NCBI RefSeq assembly: GCF_017696075.1
Contig: NZ_JAAORI010000004.1
Span: forward strand, 186,001 to 250,000
Origin: Prochlorococcus marinus XMU1411
GTDB taxonomy: Bacteria > Cyanobacteriota > Cyanobacteriia > PCC-6307 > Cyanobiaceae
Direction: 5' to 3'
Length of the DNA: 64,000 nt
The notes under the pieces were generated by a model. It had not been told where the DNA came from. It did not search any database and saw only the letters and a list, made by a program, of their open reading frames with translations. Shown piece after piece: positions 1-9,796 of the stretch. Made by a program: the position numbers and the translations under genes. How positions within the stretch are numbered: the first letter of the stretch is position 1; each line of letters begins with the position of its first letter.

Positions 1-1
1 T

Positions 2-1330
2 AAATTATCTTTGGCATTTAAAAAATTCTTTAATGAAAAGATTTCTAATTTTTTATTTCTAATAATAATTTTATTATTATTTGTTCCAAATAATTTTGGT
101 AAATTTTCATCGATATTGATAGTATTTTCAACTGCGATTCTTATCTTTTCAATAAAAAAATCTTCTATTTCATACAAAATACTTACTAATGGAAAATTAC
201 TAAAAATAGGTTTATTGTCATATTCACTTTATCTTTGGCATTGGGGAATTATTGTTTTTAGTCGATGGACAATAGGGATCCATTGGTGGTCAATTCCAAT
301 TCAAATTTCATTTATTTATTTTTTGGCATTACTAACATATCTATTTGTAGAAAGACCTATAAGAAATTTTAGAAATAAAAAAAAATCTACTTATTTTTCT
401 GCTTTTTTAACTCTAATAAGTTTGTATAGTGGCCTCAAGTATTTTTCTTTACAAGAAAATTTTATTTCTAATATTTATCGGCTAAATCCATTATCGGATG
501 AACTCATAAATTCAAAAAAATGGACTTCAACTGAAGTTAGATGTTTAGATCTTAATACATCATTAATTCACAATTATAATTGCAAAAAAGTTGCTATCAA
601 TCCAAAGCTTAAAAACCTTATAATTATTGGTGATTCTCATGGCCAACAAGCCACTTTCATAGTAAATAAATCTTTAACAAAGGGTGAATATAATCATGGT
701 TATATTCAACCGAAAAATTATGGAGATAAAGATTTACCTGGGGTTTTATACGGACTTGGAAATCTTGAAGAAGCAGAATTAATGCAATATATTCTAGATA
801 ATGTAAAAACAGGAGATATTATTGTAATCGCATTTCACAGAGGTAGATTTAATAATTTGGTCGATCATCATATAGATCTCTCAAAAGATAGGAAACTTAC
901 TAAAAGAGGAATTAAATCAGCACATACAATCTTTAAAATAGGTAGAAAAATAAATTCAAAAGGAGGAAAATTGATATTATTTAGAGATACTCCACTTCTT
1001 CCAGAAAATGTTAAAGATGTCTCAATTTGCAATACTTGGAGAAAACTAAATTTAAAAGATTGCGAGATTTCATTAAATCAAGATTTACACACAAGACTCA
1101 TGCAAGACAAAGTCTTTGATCTTGCAATTAAATTATCCAAAGATCAAGGATTTGAAATTTATTCTTGGGACCCAATTTTTCATTTATATGAAGATAAAAA
1201 AGAATTTAAAGATATAGATAAATTTGGTAATTTGTTGATGCAAGATCAAAATCATATTACTAAGTTTACAGGAAATAAATTAAGTAAATTTTTTAAGCAA
1301 TTCTTATATGAAAAAAAGATTATAAATTAA
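2..1330 (+). CDS. Acyltransferase-3 / SGNH-domain surface glycan O-acyltransferase (5' end outside window)
   Basis: The reading frame is open to the left edge, so the gene starts outside the window and the TTG at 11 is only the first internal start-like codon. The visible part, numbered from that TTG, begins with hydrophobic membrane segments (about residues 13-28, 33-48, 66-83, 94-113, 127-143), including the YSLYLWHWG stretch (71-79) and ERPIRNF (114-120) typical of the OafA/YrhL acyltransferase-3 family. It continues into a soluble SGNH-hydrolase-like domain with GDSH at 207-210 (nucleophile Ser) and a C-terminal D-x-x-H pair (D412/H415). Such proteins O-acetylate lipopolysaccharide or capsule sugars. 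The neighbouring exporter and polysaccharide genes support a surface-glycan role; the acceptor sugar is unknown. Confidence 0.85.
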   Translation, partial: KLSLAFKKFFNEKISNFLFLIIILLLFVPNNFGKFSSILIVFSTAILIFSIKKSSISYKILTNGKLLKIGLLSYSLYLWHWGIIVFSRWTIGIHWWSIPIQISFIYFLALLTYLFVERPIRNFRNKKKSTYFSAFLTLISLYSGLKYFSLQENFISNIYRLNPLSDELINSKKWTSTEVRCLDLNTSLIHNYNCKKVAINPKLKNLIIIGDSHGQQATFIVNKSLTKGEYNHGYIQPKNYGDKDLPGVLYGLGNLEEAELMQYILDNVKTGDIIVIAFHRGRFNNLVDHHIDLSKDRKLTKRGIKSAHTIFKIGRKINSKGGKLILFRDTPLLPENVKDVSICNTWRKLNLKDCEISLNQDLHTRLMQDKVFDLAIKLSKDQGFEIYSWDPIFHLYEDKKEFKDIDKFGNLLMQDQNHITKFTGNKLSKFFKQFLYEKKIIN

Positions 1331-1804
1331 TCTTTAGCTTTATTTTTAATTCTAAAAAGAGTTATTTTAAAACTGCATATTTACTCTAGAACTTATTATA
1401 TTATTTATGCCAATTTCAAATTAAAGGTATATAAAATTTATAATTTAAACTTATTTTTTGCCCTTTATTATTTTTAACTTTAATTGATGATATATTCAGA
1501 TAAATAATCTAATAAAAATTTTGTTACCAGAGCAGCTTGGTTATATGGGGTCTCATTTTAAACATGGCAATTTAACCAAAAAAAAGTTTATTAGGGTTCA
1601 TTAATACTACTTAAAACTCTTTAGAAATAAAAGCAAAAAAATATTTACTAATGGAATTATAGATACTTTTCCAAGTTCTCCTCTGATAATAATACTATTA
1701 AGCAATGGATAAACTTTAAGTCAAACACCCCATTAAAACTTAGAGTGTCTAGATTCGTTTCATGGTATAGTGATTCAAAAAAAAAAAAAAAATAATAATA
1801 TATT
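1331..1804. other. AT-rich intergenic gap, possibly with a decayed gene remnant
   Basis: This 474-base stretch has no intact gene or RNA that I recognise. Around 1640-1776 two plus-strand frames each read sensibly for a short distance before hitting stops: one from about 1655 ending in TAA near 1710, the other from 1664 to the TAA at 1793. That pattern could be a decayed gene, but I recognise no family. A long A-run (1777-1792) closes the gap just before the ABC exporter. Confidence 0.4.
1777..1792 (+). repeat. Poly(A) homopolymer of 16 bases upstream of ABC exporter
   Basis: Sixteen consecutive A residues lie 12 bases before the ATG at 1805. The run is outside the coding frame: the frame entering it stops immediately at TAA 1793-1795, so length changes would not fuse it to the exporter. 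Slippage could alter leader spacing or transcript sequence. Confidence 0.7.
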
Positions 1805-3589
1805 ATGATGAGTTCTCTTATTGATAAAAATAATTTAATTTACAATCTATACAAATTAATCACTTTATTAAACAGGAAAAATAAGTTTCGAATTATTTAT
1901 TTATTAATAATTCTCTTTTTAAGTACCATTGCTGAAATGATTTCTCTTTCATTAATAATTCCTTTTTTAGCAGCCTTTAATGATCCTCAATTAATTTGGG
2001 ACAGCCAAATAGCGAGAGAATTTCTTACATTTTTAGGTTTTAATTCATCTGATAATTTGTTATTACCAATCACTATTATTTTTATTTTATCAGTTTTATT
2101 TGCATCAATTCTTAAGTTATTTAATAATTGGTATCGATGTTTATTAATTGCAAAAATTAGTTGTGATATAAGCTTCAAGGCTTTTTCTAAGAGTATTTAT
2201 CAACCTTACTATATTCATTTAAGACGAAATAGTAGTGAATTAATTGGAGCGGTAACTAGCCATATCGGAGGAGCTACGAATGCCTTGGGACAACTACTTT
2301 ATTTAGTAAATTATTCTTTTCTTTCCCTAGGTATTTTTTGCACTTTAATACTTATTCAGTTTAGATTTTCCTTGATAATATCTTTTGTATTTATCTCAAT
2401 ATATTTAGTATTACTGATAATTACACAGCCAATATTGAGAAAAAACAGTCAAAATACGAGGAAATTTTCAGAAAAAAGAGTTCAAATCATTCAAGAGTCA
2501 TTTGGTGCTTTTAGAGATGTAATTATTGACAATAATGAAGATTTTTTTATTAGAAATTATGTAAATTTTGATTACCCAATAAGAAAAATGGAGAGGGAAA
2601 ATGAGTTTCTCTCAATTTATCCAAAATTTATTATTGAAGGTGTGAGTCTTGTGTCTGTAGGATTAATTGCTTTAATTGCAGAAATGGGGAATTATTCATT
2701 AGTAAATATTCTCCCTCTCTTAGGTTTTTTTGGTTTAGCAGCTCAAAAGTTTTTACCAGCACTTCATTATATTTATAGTTCTTTTACATCAATAAAAGCT
2801 AATACTTTTCAGTTAAAAAGTACGTTGGGATTAATATCTCAAGCAGAAAACAAAAATATATTAATTTCTGATAAGGAAATTATAAATTTCCATAAAAATA
2901 TATCATTTAATTCAGTCCATTTTTCTTATGATAATGAAGAAAATTTAATAATTAAAAATTCTTCGTTCGAAATTAATAAAGGCGATAAAGTTGGAATTGT
3001 AGGAAAAACGGGAAGTGGTAAAAGCACACTAATTGACTTATTAATAGGTTTAATTAAACCTACAAGTGGTGAAATTTTTATTGATGATAACAATCTCAAT
3101 AAAAGCAATCAAAAAGTAACAAATAAAAGCTGGATTTCACAAATTGGTCATGTTCCCCAGAGTATTTATTTAGTTGATGATACTATTGCAAAAAATATAG
3201 CATTTGGAATCCCTGAAGAAAAAATTAACTATAAAAGAATAAAGGAGCTTATAAAAATTGTCCTGCTTGATGATTTTATTAAAAATACTAAAATGGGATT
3301 AAAGACTGTTGTGGGAGAAAGAGGAATAATTTTGTCTGGAGGACAAAGACAAAGGATTGGGATCGCAAGAGCACTTTACAAAGAGAATATCAAAATATTG
3401 ATTTTGGATGAGGCAACAAGCGCTTTGGATAACTATACAGAATCGAAGCTAATAGAAAATATTAATTCGATGACAAAAAATTATACTTTGATTATGATCG
3501 CCCATAGATTAACAACTTTAAAAAAGTGTAATAAGATTTTTGAAATTAAAAAAGGTATTATTAAGGAAACTTCTTTGGATAAAGTTTGA
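1805..3589 (+). CDS. ABC transporter, fused permease and ATPase (MsbA/PglK-like lipid-oligosaccharide flippase)
   Basis: The protein has 594 residues, the usual size for a half-transporter. Residues about 30-330 form the exporter membrane domain, with hydrophobic helices near 30-55, 87-105, 165-205 and 280-315. The nucleotide-binding domain carries Walker A GKTGSGKST (400-408), the ABC signature LSGGQ (510-514), Walker B ILILDE (531-536) and the switch histidine in IAHRL (H567). Relatives flip lipid A or undecaprenyl-linked oligosaccharides across the inner membrane. The polysaccharide context, with no Wzx-type flippase visible in this window, suggests it exports a lipid-linked glycan; a lipid or peptide substrate cannot be excluded. 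Two ATGs (1805, 1808) are adjacent, so the start is secure to within one codon. Confidence 0.85.
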   Translation: MMSSLIDKNNLIYNLYKLITLLNRKNKFRIIYLLIILFLSTIAEMISLSLIIPFLAAFNDPQLIWDSQIAREFLTFLGFNSSDNLLLPITIIFILSVLFASILKLFNNWYRCLLIAKISCDISFKAFSKSIYQPYYIHLRRNSSELIGAVTSHIGGATNALGQLLYLVNYSFLSLGIFCTLILIQFRFSLIISFVFISIYLVLLIITQPILRKNSQNTRKFSEKRVQIIQESFGAFRDVIIDNNEDFFIRNYVNFDYPIRKMERENEFLSIYPKFIIEGVSLVSVGLIALIAEMGNYSLVNILPLLGFFGLAAQKFLPALHYIYSSFTSIKANTFQLKSTLGLISQAENKNILISDKEIINFHKNISFNSVHFSYDNEENLIIKNSSFEINKGDKVGIVGKTGSGKSTLIDLLIGLIKPTSGEIFIDDNNLNKSNQKVTNKSWISQIGHVPQSIYLVDDTIAKNIAFGIPEEKINYKRIKELIKIVLLDDFIKNTKMGLKTVVGERGIILSGGQRQRIGIARALYKENIKILILDEATSALDNYTESKLIENINSMTKNYTLIMIAHRLTTLKKCNKIFEIKKGIIKETSLDKV

Positions 3590-3743
3590 CCAAAAATTAA
3601 TTTAAATAAGTAATTAATAAAAAATATTTTCTTTAAGATTTTTTTTATTTTTAAAACTCCTTATTTATCAATAATTATGGAAAACATGACAATATAGTCT
3701 TAACTAAGGAAATGTTCTTTAAATTTAATTAAAGCTTAAAAAT

Positions 3744-4589
3744 TTAGATTTTTTCTGGTTTATCTGCAGTTACAGTTATTGATAATCCTAATATTGATTC
3801 AAGTTTTTTAACTAATAATCTTGGATATAAAAATTGTATTAAATTATATAATAAATTCTTTTGATATTTTTTTGATCTTGGCATAAGCAAAAGATCTCCA
3901 GAGCTAGCAAATTTTTTTAAAATCAATTTTTGAAGTCCAAAACCTTTTAGAATTTTTAATAATTCTTTTTTTGAGTAACATTTTGTGCCAGGAGATTCTA
4001 AATATTTAAATATAATTTCTTCTTGTGATAGAAAAGGCTTTCCTTTTGCTAGTCCATAAAGCATCCAAAGCATAATTCCGGTTGCACTAAAATCAGAATA
4101 TACCATTATTTTAAGTTTACCTCCAGGCTTTAAAACTCTATATGCTTCAGCGATACAACTCATAGTATTTTTTGCATGATGGAGTACTCCATGGCTATAA
4201 ATCATATCAAATGTATTATCTTGAAATGGTAGTTTTTCCGCGTTAGCTTTCTCTAGATATTCCAGTTTATATTTTTTGTTTTTAAATGAATTAAGAATAT
4301 TATCATGAGTTTTTTGGATAGCTGAATCTGTAGCGTCTATTCCAAAGCAAATTGCATCTCTTCTTAAGAACTCAACAAAATCAGTTCCTGCTCCTACTCC
4401 AATTTCTAATATTTTCTTATTTGTAAAATCTTCACAATCTCCGAAAGCAAATTCTCTAATATAAGGCTCAGCTTTATATCTTTTATATGCAATTTCTTGA
4501 AAATATTTATTCTTATCTTTTTTGTTTGAAAAACGAGTCCCACATACTTCTTCTTCCCAATAATTAGTTACATCTTTTTGCTTAACCAT
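3744..4589 (-). CDS. Class I SAM-dependent methyltransferase
   Basis: This 281-residue protein has a Methyltransf_11/UbiE-like core. Motif I is KILEIGVGAGTD (59-70), the glycine-rich SAM-binding loop. The post-I acidic region follows, then a motif II-like stretch with SHGVLHH and, downstream, the VLKPGGKLKI strand. No membrane segments or signal peptide are seen. It lies between a lipid-oligosaccharide-type exporter and an amidotransferase, so methylation of a surface sugar or lipid-linked glycan is a reasonable guess, but nothing in the sequence fixes the acceptor. The gene is isolated on its strand, with promoters likely in the AT-rich 4590-4870 gap. Confidence 0.8.
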   Translation of the reverse strand: MVKQKDVTNYWEEEVCGTRFSNKKDKNKYFQEIAYKRYKAEPYIREFAFGDCEDFTNKKILEIGVGAGTDFVEFLRRDAICFGIDATDSAIQKTHDNILNSFKNKKYKLEYLEKANAEKLPFQDNTFDMIYSHGVLHHAKNTMSCIAEAYRVLKPGGKLKIMVYSDFSATGIMLWMLYGLAKGKPFLSQEEIIFKYLESPGTKCYSKKELLKILKGFGLQKLILKKFASSGDLLLMPRSKKYQKNLLYNLIQFLYPRLLVKKLESILGLSITVTADKPEKI

Positions 4590-4870
4590 TTTAATTATCT
4601 CGATAAGTTCGTTAAATTTTAATTTTTTAATCTTCCGAATAAGAAATATTAAATATTCTGGAAGAACACTAAATTTAATATATATATAATTGAATGTAGT
4701 AAAGGTATTTATATATAATTTTTAAAATAAGCTAATCTTAAAAATATAAAGATTAATTTTTATAATGTAATTTGATGTATATTTATTAGATATATCTTCA
4801 ATAAATGTCTCTATTTGAGATTTATTGTTTCTTTATATTTCTCAAAATTAAACTCAGTAATTTTATAAAT

Positions 4871-6832
4871 ATGTGTGGAATTTCTGGTTACTATCTAGAA
4901 AAAAATTCTTTAATTAAATTAAATTCTGAATTAAATTACTCTTTAGATCTAATATCCCATAGAGGACCAGACGACAGAGGAACTTATATTTCCAGTAATG
5001 AGAAAATTGGATTAGCTCATAGCAGGCTTTCAATAATTGATGTTTCCGAAAATGGACATCAACCTATGCATAGTGAAGATAATAGATTAACTATTATCTT
5101 CAATGGAGAAATTTATAACTATAAAGAATTAAGGGATTTTTTGTATAAAAATGGTTACGAAAAATGGGACGGAGATTCTGATACCGAAGTAATATTAAAG
5201 CTTTTTCTTTACTCACTAAAAAATGGAATGGAGATAGAAAAAATCTTATTGCGTTTAAAGGGGATATTTTCTATTGCATTATGGGATTCATTAGAAAAAG
5301 AATTATTTTTGATTAGAGATGCTTTAGGTATAAAGCCCTTATACTTTAGTGAAACGGATTTGGGAATATTTTTTGCAAGCGAAATAAAAGGAATGATTCC
5401 TTTTCTGAATAAAATATCCTCCCCAAAAAATAATTTATCTGAAAGTTATCTTGATGCCGAAAATTTAAATAGATATCTTACATTTCTTTGGTGCCCTGGG
5501 TCGGGAACTCCTTCTAAAAGATTTAAAAAAGTTGGGCCAGGAGAATATCTCAAAATTAAATATGGCAAAATAATTAAAAAAGTTAAATGGTATTTTTTAG
5601 CTACATCAAATTCAAAAACTAAAAAATTAAATAAATTTGATTCTATAAATGGTACGTATGAAAATCTCAAAAAAGCAGTTGATAGGCAATTAATATCTGA
5701 TGTTCCTATAGGAGCATTCCTTTCAGGTGGAATTGACTCTAGTAGTGTTGTAGCTATTGCCAGTCAAACAATACCAAAAATAAATTGCTTCACAATTAAA
5801 ATAAATGGACAATCTGAAGAAGGTTTTGTAGATGATCTGCCTTACGCAAAAAAAGTAGCGCATCACTTGAATGTACCTCTAGATATTGTTGAAGTTGAGT
5901 CTTCAGTTTTGGCAGCAGGTATAGAAGAAATGGTTTGGCAACTAGATGAACCGTTAGCAGACGTAGCACCTTTAAATGTTCTACTAATTTCTAGATTAGC
6001 TAGAAATAAAGGCATAAAAGTTTTACTTTCAGGTTCAGGAGGAGATGATGTTTTCTCTGGTTATAGTAGACACCTTTCTTTAAAGATTGATAAATATTGG
6101 ACTTGGCTTCCAAAAAATTTACTTCTAAATTTGGAAAAAATGACTTCAAATATCCCCACAGAAAGGTCAGTTTTTAGAAGATTAAGAAAAGTATTTTCAG
6201 GTGCCTCTCTTAATCAAGATGAAAGAATAATAAACTATTTTAAGTGGATTGATAATAGAACTCTTGATGACCTCTATACAGATAATTTTCTTCAACAACT
6301 TAAAGATGTAAATGTTGAGTTGCCAATTATGAATTTTCTTGATGAATTACCTGATGGCCTATCCCCTTTAGAAAAAATGCTTGCTGTTGAGCAAAAATTT
6401 TTTCTTACCGATCATAATCTTATTTATACTGATAAAATGTCTATGAGAGAGGGTGTAGAAGTCAGAGTTCCGTTCCTTGACACTGAATTATTAGAATTTG
6501 CAAGTAAGATTTCAGATAAATATAAAGTTAAGGGTTTAGATTGTAAATGGGTTTTAAAAAAAGCAATGGAACCTTATTTGCCTAAAGATATTATTTACAG
6601 ACCCAAGAGTGGATTTGGGGGTCCATTGAGACATTGGCTTCGTTTTGAATTATATGAATGGCTGAATGATATCCTTTCTGAAGAAAGATTAAAAAATAGG
6701 GGTATATTTAATCATTTAAAGGTGAAGCGTTTAATTGAACAAAATAGTGAAGGTTCTATCGATGCAAGTTATATTTTATTATCAATAGCATGTATTGAAA
6801 TCTGGTTTAGGCATTTTCATGATAATAAATAA
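4871..6832 (+). CDS. asnB: Asparagine synthetase (glutamine-hydrolysing) / AsnB-type amidotransferase
   Basis: I place the start at the ATG at 4871 rather than 4805 because class II glutamine amidotransferases need Cys at position 2, and this ATG gives MCGISGYY. The N-terminal glutaminase (1 to about 210) releases ammonia from glutamine. The C-terminal synthetase domain carries the ATP pyrophosphatase loop SGGIDSS (285-291) and the downstream LSGSGGDDVF motif. At 653 residues it belongs to the long AsnB form common in polysaccharide clusters. It may make asparagine from aspartate, or amidate a sugar carboxylate of the surface glycan; context favours the latter role but does not prove it. It is flanked by a methyltransferase and a polysaccharide export pair. 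Confidence 0.85.
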   Translation: MCGISGYYLEKNSLIKLNSELNYSLDLISHRGPDDRGTYISSNEKIGLAHSRLSIIDVSENGHQPMHSEDNRLTIIFNGEIYNYKELRDFLYKNGYEKWDGDSDTEVILKLFLYSLKNGMEIEKILLRLKGIFSIALWDSLEKELFLIRDALGIKPLYFSETDLGIFFASEIKGMIPFLNKISSPKNNLSESYLDAENLNRYLTFLWCPGSGTPSKRFKKVGPGEYLKIKYGKIIKKVKWYFLATSNSKTKKLNKFDSINGTYENLKKAVDRQLISDVPIGAFLSGGIDSSSVVAIASQTIPKINCFTIKINGQSEEGFVDDLPYAKKVAHHLNVPLDIVEVESSVLAAGIEEMVWQLDEPLADVAPLNVLLISRLARNKGIKVLLSGSGGDDVFSGYSRHLSLKIDKYWTWLPKNLLLNLEKMTSNIPTERSVFRRLRKVFSGASLNQDERIINYFKWIDNRTLDDLYTDNFLQQLKDVNVELPIMNFLDELPDGLSPLEKMLAVEQKFFLTDHNLIYTDKMSMREGVEVRVPFLDTELLEFASKISDKYKVKGLDCKWVLKKAMEPYLPKDIIYRPKSGFGGPLRHWLRFELYEWLNDILSEERLKNRGIFNHLKVKRLIEQNSEGSIDASYILLSIACIEIWFRHFHDNK

Positions 6833-6877
6833 GTAATTTATAAAGTACTAAATTATTTTTACTATAAGGAACATATA

Positions 6878-8038
6878 TTAATTAAATGCGCTATCAAAAA
6901 ATAGATAAGTTGAAACTATTCCAGTAAATGGACTTGTAACCTCACTGAGAACCTCAGTAGCAACATTGAAAGTACTTTTACCTACATATATGATATCTCC
7001 ATTTCTTAAATAGGGATTTTTTTTAGATCCAGGTTTTGAATTTCTAGAATATCTTATTTTTCTTCTTATTATATTTCCATCATTATCGTATCTTATAAAT
7101 TGAATAGGTCCTTTCAATACTTTAGGACCACCTGCAACATCAATGGCATCAATCATAGTTCCCGTTTTTGCGAGGTTAACTGGTCCTGAATTATCTACTC
7201 TTCCACTAACATAAACTGTTATAAATTTTGGATTAATATTAGATTTTATAATCTTTGAGATTTGTCCTATGGCCTTTTCTTTTCCTTTTTTTACTTTAAT
7301 CATATCTCCGTCCAGTATACGGATATTTTGAGAAGAATCCTCTAATTCTAAAACTTTTAAAAGATCTATTTTTGTCTTTATTTTGCCCCCGCCATTAGAT
7401 ATTGGATTTTTTCTAATAACTTCTATATTTCTAATATCTGCATTTATGGTTACTCCACCACTTTTCCTTAGGGCATCAAATAATTTCGGAAAAATAACTT
7501 GTTTTTGTTCATCAAATTGAAAACCAACGATATCTTCATCAAAAGAACTTAGATTGTCAACTTGAACCATCCCAGTCAAAACATGACTTCCTGGATTTTC
7601 AACTTCTCCATCTATATAAATAGTTATTGGACGATATTTTTGAACTTCTATATTAATATTTGGATTTAATACAAATTTTTCATATTCTACTTGTAAAATA
7701 TTTTTTAACTCTTGAATAGTTAAACCCGATACATAAATTTTATTTAGCCTTTTTAAAGTAATCATACCTTGCCCATCAACTAATAAATTTTCTCTAAATT
7801 GTTCTTTATCTTCTGGATCATCAGTAAAAGTAAAAGATAAGACATCACCTGGACCAATTATGTAAAAAGAATCTTTATCTTTTTTTCTTAAATATTCACT
7901 GCTTGGAGAAGAAGTATTATTTGATGCATACAATTTCTTAAAAGATTCAAAAAATCCAAATAGTAAGAAAATAAATATAAATCCAGATAACATCAATTTT
8001 CTTGATTTAATGTTTATTTTGTATTTAGTATTATTCAT
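6878..8038 (-). CDS. Polysaccharide export protein, Wza/Poly_export family with SLBB domains
   Basis: The 386-residue protein has an N-terminal hydrophobic export segment (about residues 15-35). A Poly_export domain follows, including YIIGPGDVLSFTF and a conserved pattern of repeated beta strands. Two SLBB-type segments come after it, recognisable by VYVSGRVDNSGPV and IYIDGEVENPGSHV. These proteins form the outer-membrane channel through which capsule or exopolysaccharide leaves. No clear lipobox cysteine is seen, unlike E. coli Wza, so anchoring may differ. It lies 25 bases downstream of the chain-length determinant on the same strand, forming a wzz-wza export pair. Confidence 0.85.
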   Translation of the reverse strand: MNNTKYKINIKSRKLMLSGFIFIFLLFGFFESFKKLYASNNTSSPSSEYLRKKDKDSFYIIGPGDVLSFTFTDDPEDKEQFRENLLVDGQGMITLKRLNKIYVSGLTIQELKNILQVEYEKFVLNPNINIEVQKYRPITIYIDGEVENPGSHVLTGMVQVDNLSSFDEDIVGFQFDEQKQVIFPKLFDALRKSGGVTINADIRNIEVIRKNPISNGGGKIKTKIDLLKVLELEDSSQNIRILDGDMIKVKKGKEKAIGQISKIIKSNINPKFITVYVSGRVDNSGPVNLAKTGTMIDAIDVAGGPKVLKGPIQFIRYDNDGNIIRRKIRYSRNSKPGSKKNPYLRNGDIIYVGKSTFNVATEVLSEVTSPFTGIVSTYLFFDSAFN

Positions 8039-8063
8039 AATTTATTTATGCAATGGTAAATAA

Positions 8064-9722
8064 TTAATCAATCGTGAGGTAACTAATATTCAAGTCAGGT
8101 ATCGAATTTAAACGATCAGTTAGCTTTTGAAATTCACTTTTTTTAACAACTCCCAAATAAACTAAACAAATTATTTGTTTATATTTTAATAAATCACTTA
8201 TGTTCGAGGTTATGAGAAAATTATTTTCCCCCAAAAGATCTTCCAAAATTTCATTTATGTAAGATATCTCAAAATCTTCTTTTGCCCCAAATTGGTAAAA
8301 TACAGTTTTACTTTTTGAGTCCAAATTCATAGATTTTATCAAAATCGAAATAATATCTTTCCATTCGGAAGTTTGATTACTCTGAAGATGATCAATTGTT
8401 TTATTTCGTATAATTGTGGAAAGCTCATATTTTGAACTAAGAATATTTCTTAATTTTTCAAAAATATAGGATATCAGTGAAGCGAATATCAAACTAAATA
8501 AAAATGTAGTTATAACCATTCTTTTTTTTAAGGGTGCCACTGCATAAGGTAAAATTGTTGGTTTTGTTATAATCTGAGCCTCATTTAAATCATTCGACTT
8601 CTCTAAAGATAATTGAATGTAGTTCTGTTCCATTGCATCAAGAGTTGTTTTACTTTTCAAAGCAATTCTTAGTAAATTTCCAAATTTATTTAATTTATCT
8701 TGTGAGCGATTTAATGATTCTACCTTTGCTGTTAATAAATTCTTCTCTGCCAATAAATAAGAAAATAATTTTGATCTAATCTCTTTCCTTAAGTTGGATC
8801 TTTGAGCAATTAAAGTTTGAATAGAGATATCTTCATCTTTAAATATCTTTCTTAAATTAGATAATTTAATTTCATTATCTAAGTAGGTTCTATATTCAGG
8901 GATTCTTTCTTCTTTATTATCCACTAAAGAGGTCTTAGCAAAAACTTCATCTGAATCAATAGGTATTTTTTTTAGTTGTTCTATAGTCAATTCAATTTCC
9001 TTCAATCTGTTGAAGGAATCTATTTGAGCTGCCATAAATTGATCTGCTCTCGTAGCAGTAAGATCATTTAGTACGGTTGGAACAAACATTGACTGCTGGT
9101 TAGCATATGCAAGCAATTCTGCATAATCCTTATTAGATTTGTCTTCATATTTTTTAATTTGCAGTTCAAGAAAATCCATGCTTTTTGCAATATCTCTTTT
9201 CCTTTTGTCTTTTCTGTAAATTTCATAAGATCTTGAGATATCTTCTAAAACTTTTTTTAGAAGTATTTTATCTTGATCTTTATAAACAACCTTAACTACA
9301 TTTGTTTCTTCAATTATTTCTATATCTAAAGATTTTGTCCATTTTTTAAATGTCAGAGATTTGTCATTTCTTTGTTTTTTTACATTTTGATAAATGTCCA
9401 TAAGTACGAAAGGACTCTTTAAAACGTTTATTTGTGTATTTAATCTACTGGCTGATCCTATATTAAAAATAGAAAAGTCTAAATTACCAAGTGCACCGCC
9501 TGCAGATCTCTGACCTTCCTCATCATAAACAATTTGAAATTCCCCCTCCCAAAGTTTTGGTGTATTAATTGCAACTATTGCAGATATAAAGCTACTAAGT
9601 AGTGCAAATGAAAGAATAAATATTTTATTTCTAATAATTTTTTCAATTATTGGCCGAATTTCTATATCATCATTTTTTACTGATTTATCAATAGAATTTA
9701 TGATTGATTTTTTTTCTGTCAC
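8064..9722 (-). CDS. Wzz/Wzc-type polysaccharide co-polymerase (chain-length determinant), kinase-like tail degenerate
   Basis: This 552-residue inner-membrane protein has the PCP layout: TM1 at about 34-52, a long periplasmic part rich in coiled-coil sequence (about 160-390), and TM2 at about 402-421. It sets polysaccharide chain length and couples polymerisation to the Wza channel. The roughly 130-residue cytoplasmic tail is the right place for a Wzc tyrosine autokinase. Its end (about 535-552) resembles the last strands of BY-kinases, but no Walker A (GxxxxGKT/S), no Walker B aspartates and no tyrosine cluster are visible. It is therefore likely kinase-dead or a PCP with a relic domain. 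It sits 74 bases downstream of lexA on the same strand. Confidence 0.8.
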   Translation of the reverse strand: MTEKKSIINSIDKSVKNDDIEIRPIIEKIIRNKIFILSFALLSSFISAIVAINTPKLWEGEFQIVYDEEGQRSAGGALGNLDFSIFNIGSASRLNTQINVLKSPFVLMDIYQNVKKQRNDKSLTFKKWTKSLDIEIIEETNVVKVVYKDQDKILLKKVLEDISRSYEIYRKDKRKRDIAKSMDFLELQIKKYEDKSNKDYAELLAYANQQSMFVPTVLNDLTATRADQFMAAQIDSFNRLKEIELTIEQLKKIPIDSDEVFAKTSLVDNKEERIPEYRTYLDNEIKLSNLRKIFKDEDISIQTLIAQRSNLRKEIRSKLFSYLLAEKNLLTAKVESLNRSQDKLNKFGNLLRIALKSKTTLDAMEQNYIQLSLEKSNDLNEAQIITKPTILPYAVAPLKKRMVITTFLFSLIFASLISYIFEKLRNILSSKYELSTIIRNKTIDHLQSNQTSEWKDIISILIKSMNLDSKSKTVFYQFGAKEDFEISYINEILEDLLGENNFLITSNISDLLKYKQIICLVYLGVVKKSEFQKLTDRLNSIPDLNISYLTID

Positions 9723-9796
9723 TATTTCTGTTTCATATAGATCAATTTTATTAAATACAGTTTAGCAATTATCCTAAATTACAAAAATTATTAACA

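Noticed and set aside
4805-4870. Upstream ATG for the asparagine synthetase gene
   Set aside because: It would bury the catalytic Cys2 behind 22 residues. Class II amidotransferases need Cys at position 2 after Met removal, which the ATG at 4871 gives.
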